From an uncultured Sulfitobacter sp. (lineage in GTDB: Bacteria; Pseudomonadota; Alphaproteobacteria; Rhodobacterales; Rhodobacteraceae), in assembly GCA_937928635.1 (NCBI GenBank), contig CALFWM010000042.1, positions 1-36,611 on the forward strand: a DNA stretch of 36,611 bases, read 5' to 3'. The notes beneath the pieces were generated by a model that saw only the letters and a list, made by a program, of their open reading frames with translations, was not told where the DNA came from and searched no databases. The translations under genes and the position numbers were made by a program. Shown here in pieces: positions 1 through 6,906 of this stretch (position 1 is its first letter; the number at the start of each line of letters is the position of its first letter).

Positions 1-1
1 C

Positions 2-1045
2 ACCAACCTTGAGGAAATCAAGCGGGTCAAGGCGGACTACCCCGACCGCGCCGTCATCGTCTCCATCATGGTGCCCTGTGAAGAGGGCGCGTGGAAAGCC
101 ATCCTGCCCTTGGTCGAAGATACCGGCGCGGATGGGATTGAGCTGAACTTTGGCTGCCCGCACGGCATGTCAGAGCGCGGCATGGGCGCGGCGGTCGGGC
201 AGGTGCCCGAATATATCGAAATGGTCACGCGCTGGTGCAAGCAGTATTACTCAAAACCCGTGATCGTGAAACTGACCCCCAACATCACCGACATTCGCAA
301 ACCTTCGGCTGCCGCGAAACGGGGCGGGGCGGATGCGGTCAGCCTGATCAACACGATCAACTCGATCACCTCCGTTGACCTCGACACCATGTCGCCGGAA
401 CCTAGCATTGACGGCAAAGGGTCGCATGGCGGCTATTGCGGCCCGGCGGTCAAACCCATCGCCATGTCCATGGTGTCTGAAATTGCGCGGGATGGAGAGA
501 CGGCGGGCTTGCCCATCTCCGGGATCGGCGGTGTCACCACGTGGCGGGACGCGGCAGAGTTCATCACGCTGGGCTGTGGCAATGTGCAGGTCTGCACGGC
601 GGCGATGACCTATGGTTTCAAAATCGTGCAGGAAATGATCAGCGGCCTGTCTGACTGGATGGACAGCAAGGGCCACACCAGCGTTGATGATTTCTGCGGG
701 GCGGCGGTGCCAAATGTGACCGACTGGCAGTATCTGAACCTGAACTACGTCGCCAAGGCCAAGATCGACCAGGACACCTGTATTTCTTGCGGGCGTTGCT
801 TTGCCGCCTGCGAAGATACCTCGCATCAGGCGATTGCCATGTCAGAAGACCGCATCTTTACGGTCATCGACGCGGAATGTGTGGCCTGTAACCTCTGCGT
901 CAATGTCTGCCCGGTCGAAGATTGCATCACGATGGAGGCAATGGCCCCCGGCACAATGGATCCGCGCACAGGCGTGGTTGTCCAGCCAGAGTATGCCAAT
1001 TGGACAACACATCCCAACAACCCATCCGCCAAGGCGGCGGAGTGA
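2..1045 (+). CDS. preA: NAD-dependent dihydropyrimidine dehydrogenase, PreA subunit (3' part)
   Basis: PreA, with PreT, reduces uracil and thymine to the 5,6-dihydro compounds, the first step of reductive pyrimidine breakdown in the cytoplasm. The reading frame is open from base 2, so the gene begins upstream of the window. What is visible is the second half of the FMN-binding barrel (NFGCPHGMSERGMG, KLTPNITDI, ISGIGGVTTWRDAAEF) and a C-terminal pair of [4Fe-4S] clusters (CISCGRCFAAC and CVACNLCVNVCPV). The loop that carries the catalytic Cys in mammalian enzymes (GLACGQ, from memory) reads GAAVGQ here. Dihydropyrimidinase and a carbamoyl-amidohydrolase lie within 5 kb, so the whole pathway is local; preT is probably just upstream. 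The identification is firm; only the 5' end is missing. Confidence 0.96.
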   Translation, partial: TNLEEIKRVKADYPDRAVIVSIMVPCEEGAWKAILPLVEDTGADGIELNFGCPHGMSERGMGAAVGQVPEYIEMVTRWCKQYYSKPVIVKLTPNITDIRKPSAAAKRGGADAVSLINTINSITSVDLDTMSPEPSIDGKGSHGGYCGPAVKPIAMSMVSEIARDGETAGLPISGIGGVTTWRDAAEFITLGCGNVQVCTAAMTYGFKIVQEMISGLSDWMDSKGHTSVDDFCGAAVPNVTDWQYLNLNYVAKAKIDQDTCISCGRCFAACEDTSHQAIAMSEDRIFTVIDAECVACNLCVNVCPVEDCITMEAMAPGTMDPRTGVVVQPEYANWTTHPNNPSAKAAE

Positions 1046-1073
1046 ACCCGCCCCGGCAGTGATGCGTCAGACC

Positions 1074-1451
1074 TTAGGCGCGTTTCAGAAACGGTGAGGT
1101 CGGCAAGGGGTCAGGCATGTCCACGTTTGGCAGGTTGGTGCCAAAGGGGTTCGCGCTTTCGCGGGTTGCATCTGTGTTTTGCGTCTGGGCAGTGACTACG
1201 GAGAGAGGTGTAGCCTCAAACGGTCGCTCCTGTGACGTTGAATTGCGCACGCGCGTGATGATGGCCTGTGCGCCGTCACGCCCGCCGAAACCGCTGCCGT
1301 TACCGGAAAAAGAGCTGGCGTCACTGCTGCCGCCTGCGCCCGTGGCACCTTGGCTGGGGGTGATGGCCAGTGCCGTCTGCGGCTCAGCACTTGGGGATTG
1401 CGCAGGCGGGGCAGGCGTCACAAACGGATTGCTCAGGAGAATGGAACTCAT
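1074..1451 (-). CDS. Hypothetical protein, Pro/Ser/Ala-rich and probably disordered
   Basis: I do not recognise this 125-residue protein. It is rich in Ser, Pro, Ala, Thr, Gly and Asn, has no Cys, no signal peptide and no membrane segment, and looks intrinsically disordered. It begins MSSILLSNPFVTPAPP and has a second NPFGTNLPN-like segment near its C-terminus, so an NPF motif occurs twice. A GGAGT ribosome binding site lies 5 bases before the ATG, which supports translation. It is convergent with preA (28 bases between the stops) and sits downstream of the rutR-like gene on the same strand, 222 bases away. A GGTTAACAAAGG motif about 100 bases upstream is shared with the glycosyltransferase gene at the end of the window. 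It may have nothing to do with pyrimidines. Confidence 0.7.
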   Translation of the reverse strand: MSSILLSNPFVTPAPPAQSPSAEPQTALAITPSQGATGAGGSSDASSFSGNGSGFGGRDGAQAIITRVRNSTSQERPFEATPLSVVTAQTQNTDATRESANPFGTNLPNVDMPDPLPTSPFLKRA

Positions 1452-1551
1452 TTTCTACTCCGATCATTTCTAAAAAGGAGCCCGCCACCAAAGGCAGTAA
1501 GCCATGGATTGCTGAACAAGAGGTTAATGCAGCACATGCGTTTCACAGAAC

Positions 1552-1563
1552 GGTTAACAAAGG
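1552..1563. promoter_or_regulatory. GGTTAACAAAGG motif in the 222-base gap
   Basis: This 12-mer lies about 100 bases before the start of the 125-residue unknown gene. It recurs at 36389-36400, upstream of the glycosyltransferase gene and in the same orientation to it, with a shared CTA one base further on. It contains a GTTAAC palindrome and could be a CtrA half-site. The rest of the gap (1452-1673) holds only a weak hairpin at 1585-1618, and I see no RNA gene in it. Confidence 0.3.
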
Positions 1564-1673
1564 GCTACAGTGTTAGTGCGCACGGGTCTGGTAGGCAAAG
1601 CCGGCGCTGAGGCAGACCTTTCTTGCGGTGCTTTCCCACGTTTTTTCTTGAGTTCAGGCGCTCCAAGAAGGTC

Positions 1674-2291
1674 TCAGATGCGCAACATATTGCCAAACAT
1701 GCTGCGCAGATGGGCGGAGGCGCGTTTATGCGGGTCGCTGCCCTGACCCAACAACACTTTGACCTGGGCGTCAAAATCCGCGTAGTGCTGTGTTGCTGAC
1801 CAGATCGAAAAAATCAAATGTTGCGGGTCAAGCGGGGGCAGGCGGCCCGTATCAACCCAGCCTTGGATCAACGCACATTTTTCGTCAAAAAGCGGGCGCA
1901 GGTCTGTTTCCAGATGGGGGCCCATACGCGGCGCACCTTGCAGAATCTCACCTGCAAACAGGCGACTTTCGCGGGGCAGGTCGCGCGCCATATCCAGCTT
2001 GCGTTGTACGTAGCCCAGGATTTCTTCGGCCGGGTCGCCGTCTGATTGCAGCGCCACCAAAGGGTCAAGCCAGGTTTCCATCAGTTTGCTCAGCAGCGTG
2101 ACATGGATGTCTTCCTTGCCCTCAAAGTAATACAGAATATTGGGTTTGCTGAGCCCTGCCTCCGTTGCGATTTGATCCAGGGTCGCACCGCGATAACCAT
2201 GACGCGAAAAGACCTCTAACGCAGCATCCAAGATGACGCTGCGGTTGCGCGTCTGGATGCGGCTTGGTTTCTTTGGGTTGCCATCGGGCAA
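1674..2291 (-). CDS. rutR: TetR-family regulator, RutR-like (pyrimidine catabolism)
   Basis: RutR proteins are TetR repressors that sense uracil and thymine. The N-terminal helix-turn-helix (ATLDQIATEAGLSKPNILYYF) and the C-terminal domain resemble E. coli RutR over the whole length, notably SRLFAGEILQGAP, IQGWVDTGRLPPLDPQHLIF and SATQHYADFDAQV. The frame is open to a TTG at 2330. I prefer the TTG at 2291 because GGAG precedes it by 8 bases and it gives 205 residues, close to the family length; neither start is an ATG. The gene is divergent from the amidohydrolase gene. A perfect RutR-type palindrome lies in the 167-base gap, which implies control of the operon and perhaps autoregulation. The family is certain; the ligand is inferred from similarity and context. 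Confidence 0.9.
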   Translation of the reverse strand: MPDGNPKKPSRIQTRNRSVILDAALEVFSRHGYRGATLDQIATEAGLSKPNILYYFEGKEDIHVTLLSKLMETWLDPLVALQSDGDPAEEILGYVQRKLDMARDLPRESRLFAGEILQGAPRMGPHLETDLRPLFDEKCALIQGWVDTGRLPPLDPQHLIFSIWSATQHYADFDAQVKVLLGQGSDPHKRASAHLRSMFGNMLRI

Positions 2292-2398
2292 ATGTGTTTC
2301 TCCGCTGGATTGTGGGACGAAATACAGCAACCCTAGACCGGGGTGGGGTCAAGATGAAAGCAGTTCTTGACAGCGTGCCGCCCATTGGCAATCGTGTA

Positions 2399-2414
2399 TT
2401 TACCAAATGGTAAA
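2399..2414. promoter_or_regulatory. Predicted RutR operator palindrome
   Basis: TTTACCAAATGGTAAA is a perfect inverted repeat with 7-base arms and a 2-base centre. It matches the E. coli RutR box as I know it, TTGACCA-NN-TGGTCAA, at all but one symmetric position. It lies 44 bases before the amidohydrolase start and 107 bases before the regulator start. A TTGACA hexamer at 2367-2372 could be a -35 element, but I could not find a convincing -10 at the usual distance. Confidence 0.75.
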
Positions 2415-2458
2415 ATTTCACCTTGCCAGCACGTTGCGCCAGATCAAAAGGACCCGCC

Positions 2459-3709
2459 ATGCCAGCACCCGGAGAGAACCTGAAGATCAACCCGGATCGG
2501 TTGTGGAATAGCCTGATGGAGATAGCCCGGATCGGCCCCGGTGTGGCGGGCGGGAACAATCGACAGACCCTGACGGATGAAGATGGCGAAGGGCGGGCAT
2601 TGTTTCAGAAATGGTGTGAGGATGCGGGCTGCACCATGGGGCTGGATCAGATGGGCAATATGTTTGCCCACCGGGCTGGGGAAGACCCCGATGCGCTGCC
2701 TGTCTATGTGGGGTCGCATCTGGATACGCAACCCACGGGTGGCAAATATGACGGCGTGTTGGGGGTGCTGGGGGGACTGGAGATCATCCGCACGCTGAAC
2801 GATCTTGGCATCAAAACCAAACACCCGATTGTGGTGACAAACTTTACCAATGAAGAAGGCACACGCTATGCGCCCGCAATGCTGTCCTCAGGTGTGTTTG
2901 CGGGGATTCACACACAGGATTGGGCCTATGAGCGTGTTGACGCGGAGGGCAAAAAATTTGGGGATGAGCTTACGCGGATTGGCTGGCGCGGTGCGGAAGA
3001 AGTGGGCGCGCGCAAGATGCATGCGTTTTTTGAATTGCACATTGAACAGGGGCCGATCCTGGAGGCCGAGGGCAAGGATATTGGCGTTGTCACACATGGG
3101 CAGGGGCTGTCCTGGACGCAGGTGACGGTGACGGGTAAGGACAGCCATACAGGCTCTACGCCGATGCCCATGCGCAAGAATGCAGGCCTTGGGATGGCGC
3201 GGATATTGGAGAAAGTGGATCAGATCGCATGGTCCCACAAACCCCATGCGGTGGGCGCGGCGGGTCATATTGATGTGTTTCCCAACTCCCGTAATGTGAT
3301 CCCGGGCAAGGTGGTGTTTACGGTTGATTTCCGCTCGCCCGATCTGAGCGTGATTGAGGATATGGAAGCGCGTTTGCGCGTTGAGGGTCAGAGGGTTGCG
3401 GATGAAATGGGGTTGGGCATTGAGTTTGAAAAGGTCGGCGGGTTTGATCCGGTGACCTTTGATGAGGGCTGTGTGGGCGCGGTTCGCGCAGCGGCGGAAC
3501 GGCTTGGATATTCGCATATGGACCTGATTTCCGGCGCTGGGCATGACGCCTGCTGGATCAATCGTGTGGCCCCCACCGCGATGGTGATGTGCCCGTGTGT
3601 GGACGGGCTGAGCCATAATGAGGCGGAAGAGATTTCCAAGGATTGGGCCATGGCAGGGGCGGATGTGCTGATGCATGCGGTGGTGGAAACGGCAGAGGTT
3701 GTCGGGTGA
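2459..3709 (+). CDS. M20-family Zn-dependent carbamoyl-amidohydrolase (beta-ureidopropionase role)
   Basis: This 416-residue enzyme belongs to the M20 group that includes N-carbamoyl-L-amino acid hydrolase, allantoate amidohydrolase and bacterial beta-ureidopropionase. Between a pyrimidine regulator and hydA it most likely hydrolyses N-carbamoyl-beta-alanine and the beta-aminoisobutyrate analogue, releasing CO2 and ammonia. Visible metal-site motifs are GSHLDTQPTGGKYDG (H87, D98), NEEGTRY (E132, E133), ELHIEQGP (H194) and LSHNEAE (H386), and SGAGHDA carries H362. I chose the ATG at 2459 because AAAGGA lies 6 bases upstream; an earlier in-frame start at 2423 has no such site. The gene is first in a run ending with the ABC importer. 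Substrate is inferred from context, and allantoate or another carbamoyl amino acid cannot be excluded. Confidence 0.9.
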   Translation: MPAPGENLKINPDRLWNSLMEIARIGPGVAGGNNRQTLTDEDGEGRALFQKWCEDAGCTMGLDQMGNMFAHRAGEDPDALPVYVGSHLDTQPTGGKYDGVLGVLGGLEIIRTLNDLGIKTKHPIVVTNFTNEEGTRYAPAMLSSGVFAGIHTQDWAYERVDAEGKKFGDELTRIGWRGAEEVGARKMHAFFELHIEQGPILEAEGKDIGVVTHGQGLSWTQVTVTGKDSHTGSTPMPMRKNAGLGMARILEKVDQIAWSHKPHAVGAAGHIDVFPNSRNVIPGKVVFTVDFRSPDLSVIEDMEARLRVEGQRVADEMGLGIEFEKVGGFDPVTFDEGCVGAVRAAAERLGYSHMDLISGAGHDACWINRVAPTAMVMCPCVDGLSHNEAEEISKDWAMAGADVLMHAVVETAEVVG

Positions 3710-3717
3710 GGTATGGG

Positions 3718-3762
3718 CCGATTTTTTCAAAAAAATCGGACCGGAATTTTCAAAAATTCCGG
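3718..3762. repeat. Tandem double hairpin element, copy 1
   Basis: Two perfect hairpins stand side by side, separated by one base. The first is CCGATTTTTT-CA-AAAAAATCGG (3718-3739), the second CCGGAATTTT-CA-AAAATTCCGG (3741-3762). Each has a 10-base-pair stem and a 2-base loop. The same 45-base layout recurs at 13407-13451. This copy follows the amidohydrolase stop by 8 bases and ends 8 bases before the next predicted start codon. It could attenuate transcription, protect the upstream mRNA, or be a dispersed palindromic repeat. Confidence 0.85.
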
Positions 3763-3770
3763 GGTCGCGC

Positions 3771-4094
3771 ATGATTGTGCCGGATCTTTCGATCGCAGAG
3801 CGGATTGATGCATTGCTGGATGCAGAAGTTGCTCAGGCGCTGCTCAGCACAGACCGCATTGAGCGGCGCACGGCGGATGCCTTTGTGCAAACCCGGCGCG
3901 CCCCGCGTGAGATCACCATGAATTTTTCCGGTGGTATCACCCAGCGCTGTTGGTCTGTCTCAAAAGGGGATGGCACATACCGCGTGGTGTATTTGCCAAG
4001 TGCCGGATATTTTTCACTCTGTGTCGAGAGCGATTTTGGGCCGTTGGACATAGGTGTGCATGGGCCAGCATTGGGGTGTTTTGGATCGGTCTGA
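3771..4094 (+). CDS. Hypothetical protein, 107 residues, in the pyrimidine operon
   Basis: I do not recognise this protein. It begins MIVPDLSIAERIDALLDAEV, has a helical N-terminal half and a beta-like second half (REITMNFSGGITQRCWSVSK, YRVVYLPSAGYFSLCVES), and shows no signal peptide or membrane segment. It lies between the amidohydrolase gene and hydA on the same strand, so it may be co-expressed with them. The ATG at 3771 is only 8 bases from the double hairpin and has no ribosome binding site; the frame runs upstream through the hairpins, and the next ATG is at 3918. Translation is therefore less certain than for its neighbours. It could be a pathway accessory protein or a chance open frame, although the reading frame looks protein-like throughout. 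Confidence 0.6.
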   Translation: MIVPDLSIAERIDALLDAEVAQALLSTDRIERRTADAFVQTRRAPREITMNFSGGITQRCWSVSKGDGTYRVVYLPSAGYFSLCVESDFGPLDIGVHGPALGCFGSV

Positions 4095-4153
4095 TGTGCG
4101 GGGTGTTGCCTCGGACCCCAGAGGTCAATTGAAAAGATGAATATGGGAGAGCG

Positions 4154-5617
4154 ATGATGAGCAAGGTAATCAAAGGTGGCATGGTGTGCACAGCAGACCG
4201 GACCTGGAAAGCGGATGTGCTGATTGAGGGTGAGATCATCAAACGCATCGGCGAAGACCTGTCAGGCGATGAATATATCGACGCGGAAGGCGCTTATGTG
4301 ATCCCTGGCGGGATTGATCCGCACACGCATCTTGAGATGCCTTTCATGGGCACCACCGCCGCCGAGACCTTTGAGACGGGCACATGGGCCGCCGCCGCAG
4401 GGGGCACCACCATGGTGGTGGATTTCTGTCTGCCCGGTGCGGATGGCTCCATCAAGAATGCGATCAACGAATGGCACCGCAAAAGCGCGCCGCAGATCTG
4501 CTCGGACGTGGGCTATCACATGGCGATCACAGGCTGGGATGAGAATGTTTTCAATGAGATGAAGGACGCTGTTGAGATGGGTGTCAATTCCTTCAAGCAT
4601 TTCATGGCCTATAAAGGGGCCTTGATGATTGAAGACGATGAGATGTTCGCCTCCTTCAAACGCTGTGCGGAGTTGGGCGCGTTGCCCATGGTGCATGCGG
4701 AAAATGGCGATCTGGTGGCGGAGCTTCAGCAGAAGTATTTTGATCAGGGCATCACCGGGCCGGAGGGCCACGCCTATTCCCGCCCACCAGAGCTGGAGGG
4801 TGAAGCGGCGAACCGGGCGATCACGATTGCGGATACGGCGGGGGTGCCGCTCTATATCGTGCATGTCTCCTGTGAACAGACCCATGAGGCCATTCGCCGT
4901 GCGCGCCAAAAGGGCATGCGGGTCTACGGTGAGCCGCTGATCCAGTTCCTGACGCTGGACGAGTCTGAGTATTTCAACAAGGATTGGGACCACGCCGCGC
5001 GTCGCGTCATGTCGCCGCCGTTCCGCTCCAAAGATCATCAGGATTCACTTTGGGCGGGCCTGCAGGCGGGGTCCTTGCAGGTGGTTGCCACCGACCACGC
5101 GGCCTTCAACACGGACCAAAAGCGCGCGGGCCGCGATGATTTTCGGATTATTCCGAATGGGTCCAATGGGTTGGAGGAACGCCTTGCGGTGCTTTGGACC
5201 GAAGGGGTGGAGACGGGTCGTTTGACGCCAAATGAGTTTGTTGCCGCGACCAGCACCAATGTGGCCAAAATCCTGAACATCTACCCGCGCAAGGGGGCGA
5301 TTGTTGAGGGGGCGGATGCGGATATCGTGGTGTGGGATCCCAAGATCACCAAGACAATTTCGCCTGCGAACCATCACTCCATTCTGGATTACAACGTGTT
5401 TGAGGGCTTCGAGGTCAAGGCGCAGTCGCGCTATACTTTGAACCGGGGAGAGGTGATCTGGGCCTGGGGTCAGAACTCGCAGCCCAATCCGGGACGCGGC
5501 AAGTTCATTCCGCGCCCTGCGTTCCCGAGCGCCAATGTCGCGCTGAGCAAGTGGAAGGCGTTGACCTCACCGAAGATGATCAAGCGCGATCCGTTGAATA
5601 TTCCGGCGGGGATTTGA
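4154..5617 (+). CDS. hydA: Dihydropyrimidinase (D-hydantoinase family)
   Basis: Dihydropyrimidinase opens the ring of dihydrouracil or dihydrothymine to the N-carbamoyl-beta-amino acid, the second step of the reductive pathway. The 487-residue length is typical. The binuclear metal site is visible: PGGIDPHTHLEMPF (H57, H59), the carbamylated lysine in FMAYKGAL (K154), PMVHAENGD, IVHVSCEQTH and ATDHAAF. A GGGAGAG ribosome binding site precedes tandem ATGs at 4154 and 4157, and I took the first. Its product is the expected substrate of the amidohydrolase encoded upstream. No key residue is missing, and the identification is secure, apart from the usual possibility of broader hydantoinase activity. 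Confidence 0.96.
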   Translation: MMSKVIKGGMVCTADRTWKADVLIEGEIIKRIGEDLSGDEYIDAEGAYVIPGGIDPHTHLEMPFMGTTAAETFETGTWAAAAGGTTMVVDFCLPGADGSIKNAINEWHRKSAPQICSDVGYHMAITGWDENVFNEMKDAVEMGVNSFKHFMAYKGALMIEDDEMFASFKRCAELGALPMVHAENGDLVAELQQKYFDQGITGPEGHAYSRPPELEGEAANRAITIADTAGVPLYIVHVSCEQTHEAIRRARQKGMRVYGEPLIQFLTLDESEYFNKDWDHAARRVMSPPFRSKDHQDSLWAGLQAGSLQVVATDHAAFNTDQKRAGRDDFRIIPNGSNGLEERLAVLWTEGVETGRLTPNEFVAATSTNVAKILNIYPRKGAIVEGADADIVVWDPKITKTISPANHHSILDYNVFEGFEVKAQSRYTLNRGEVIWAWGQNSQPNPGRGKFIPRPAFPSANVALSKWKALTSPKMIKRDPLNIPAGI

Positions 5618-5659
5618 GCGTTTGAAAGTTGGATTGCACTGTATGGAAGGGTCGCTCTT

Positions 5660-6079
5660 GTGAGGTTGATTGTCTCCTTTTGCCTGTCAATGATTGTGCT
5701 GAGTTGCATCACCTTTGTCCCACAATTTATGACGACTGAGGATACCGAGAGCTTGGCCTTGGCACCTCTGATTATATTGGGCACAGCATTTATCTTTGGA
5801 CTTCTGGCCCTGCTGCCTGTGGTCATGGTTTGGGTGCTGCTTTGGCTGGTTCTGGAAAAGCTGGGCGTTGCCACACGGCTTCGGGCAGTTCTTGCAATGG
5901 GGCCTGCGGCAGGTATCGGCGCATATGCAGTTGGCCAATTCTTGCATGACTTTTCAGGAGGATTTGGGGAAGCGTCGCCGCTGCCAGGTTTGCGCGAGAT
6001 TATGATTGTCGTTCTTGTCTCTATGGCGGTTGCCTTTCTGACATGGACCGTTTTGCCACAGGAAGGTGCAGACGCATGA
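5660..6079 (+). CDS. Small four-helix membrane protein coupled to the ABC importer
   Basis: I cannot assign this 139-residue protein to a family. It appears to have four membrane segments: residues about 2-23, 34-66 (possibly two passes), 75-93 and 112-132, with a short polar loop before the last. The start is a GTG at 5660; no ATG is available in frame nearby. Its stop overlaps the ATPase start as ATGA (6076-6079), which implies translational coupling with the importer. That makes an accessory membrane subunit of the pyrimidine transporter, or an assembly or regulatory partner, the most economical guess. The sequence itself gives no catalytic motif. Confidence 0.75.
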   Translation: MRLIVSFCLSMIVLSCITFVPQFMTTEDTESLALAPLIILGTAFIFGLLALLPVVMVWVLLWLVLEKLGVATRLRAVLAMGPAAGIGAYAVGQFLHDFSGGFGEASPLPGLREIMIVVLVSMAVAFLTWTVLPQEGADA

Positions 6080-6858
6080 CGGGCTCGACAGTCATTTTGG
6101 CCAACCATCTGGACCTCACCTTCCAAACCAACGACGGCCCTGTGCACGCCCTCAAGGACGTCTCGCTCGACATCAACGCCGGAGATTTCGTCTCCTTCAT
6201 CGGCCCCTCAGGCTGTGGAAAAACCACCTTTCTGCGCGTCATGGCGGACCTTGAGCAGCCCACAGGTGGCACAGTCACCGTCAATGGCGTGTCCCCGGAA
6301 GAGGCGCGGATGGCGCGGGCTTATGGATATGTGTTTCAGGCCGCTGGGCTTTATCCGTGGCGCACGATTGGCGGTAATATCCGGTTGCCATTGGAGATCA
6401 TGGGCATCCCCAAAGCGGAGCAGGCGGAGCGCGTCAAACGCGTGCTTGACCTCGTGGAGCTGGCCGGGTTTGAAAAGAAATTTCCGTGGCAACTCTCAGG
6501 CGGCATGCAGCAGCGCGCCTCCATTGCGCGCGCGCTTTCTTTCGATGCGGATATTCTCCTGATGGATGAGCCTTTTGGGGCGCTGGATGAGATTGTGCGC
6601 GACCATCTCAACGAGCAATTGCTGCAACTGTGGGACCGTACGGGCAAGACGATTGCCTTTGTCACCCATTCCATCCCCGAGGCGGTCTATCTGTCGACCA
6701 AAATCGTGGTCATGTCGCCGCGTCCAGGGCGGATTACAGATGTGATCGACAGTCCGTTGCCAAAGGAGCGACCCTTGGACATTCGTGACACGCCGGAGTT
6801 CCTCGACGTGGCGCACCGGGTGCGCGAAGGGCTGCGGGCGGGGCATCTGGATGTGTGA
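6076..6858 (+). CDS. ABC transporter ATPase (NitT/TauT/ThiZ type)
   Basis: This is the 260-residue ATPase of a binding-protein-dependent importer. It shows Walker A GPSGCGKTT (residues 43-51), the Q-loop glutamine near residue 88, the signature LSGGMQQR (140-147), Walker B ILLMDEP (160-166) followed by the D-loop FGALDE, and the switch histidine in FVTHS (H198). The ATG at 6076 overlaps the stop of the small membrane protein gene. Two permeases and an NMT1/THI5-like binding protein follow, so the importer is complete. The adjoining pyrimidine catabolic genes suggest that it imports pyrimidine bases or dihydropyrimidines. A thiamine-precursor or riboflavin-type substrate, known for related systems, remains possible. 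Confidence 0.93.
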   Translation: MTGSTVILANHLDLTFQTNDGPVHALKDVSLDINAGDFVSFIGPSGCGKTTFLRVMADLEQPTGGTVTVNGVSPEEARMARAYGYVFQAAGLYPWRTIGGNIRLPLEIMGIPKAEQAERVKRVLDLVELAGFEKKFPWQLSGGMQQRASIARALSFDADILLMDEPFGALDEIVRDHLNEQLLQLWDRTGKTIAFVTHSIPEAVYLSTKIVVMSPRPGRITDVIDSPLPKERPLDIRDTPEFLDVAHRVREGLRAGHLDV

Positions 6859-6906
6859 GGCCAGTTTCATGCCGAAAGGGCGGATGAGTTTAGGTGGAAG
6901 GGTGAA

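Noticed and set aside
1585..1618. Hairpin GGTCTG...CAGACC followed by TTTCTT as a small RNA or terminator
   Set aside because: No plus-strand transcript is expected to end there, the loop is long, and I could not match it to SRP, 6S, tmRNA or RNase P RNA cores.
2367..2400. TTGACA at 2367 as the -35 of a sigma-70 promoter for the pyrimidine operon
   Set aside because: No acceptable -10 lies 16-18 bases downstream, so I mention it only as a possibility.
4262..5038. 258-codon open frame antisense to hydA
   Set aside because: Composition is typical of a shadow frame, and hydA covers it with all catalytic motifs.
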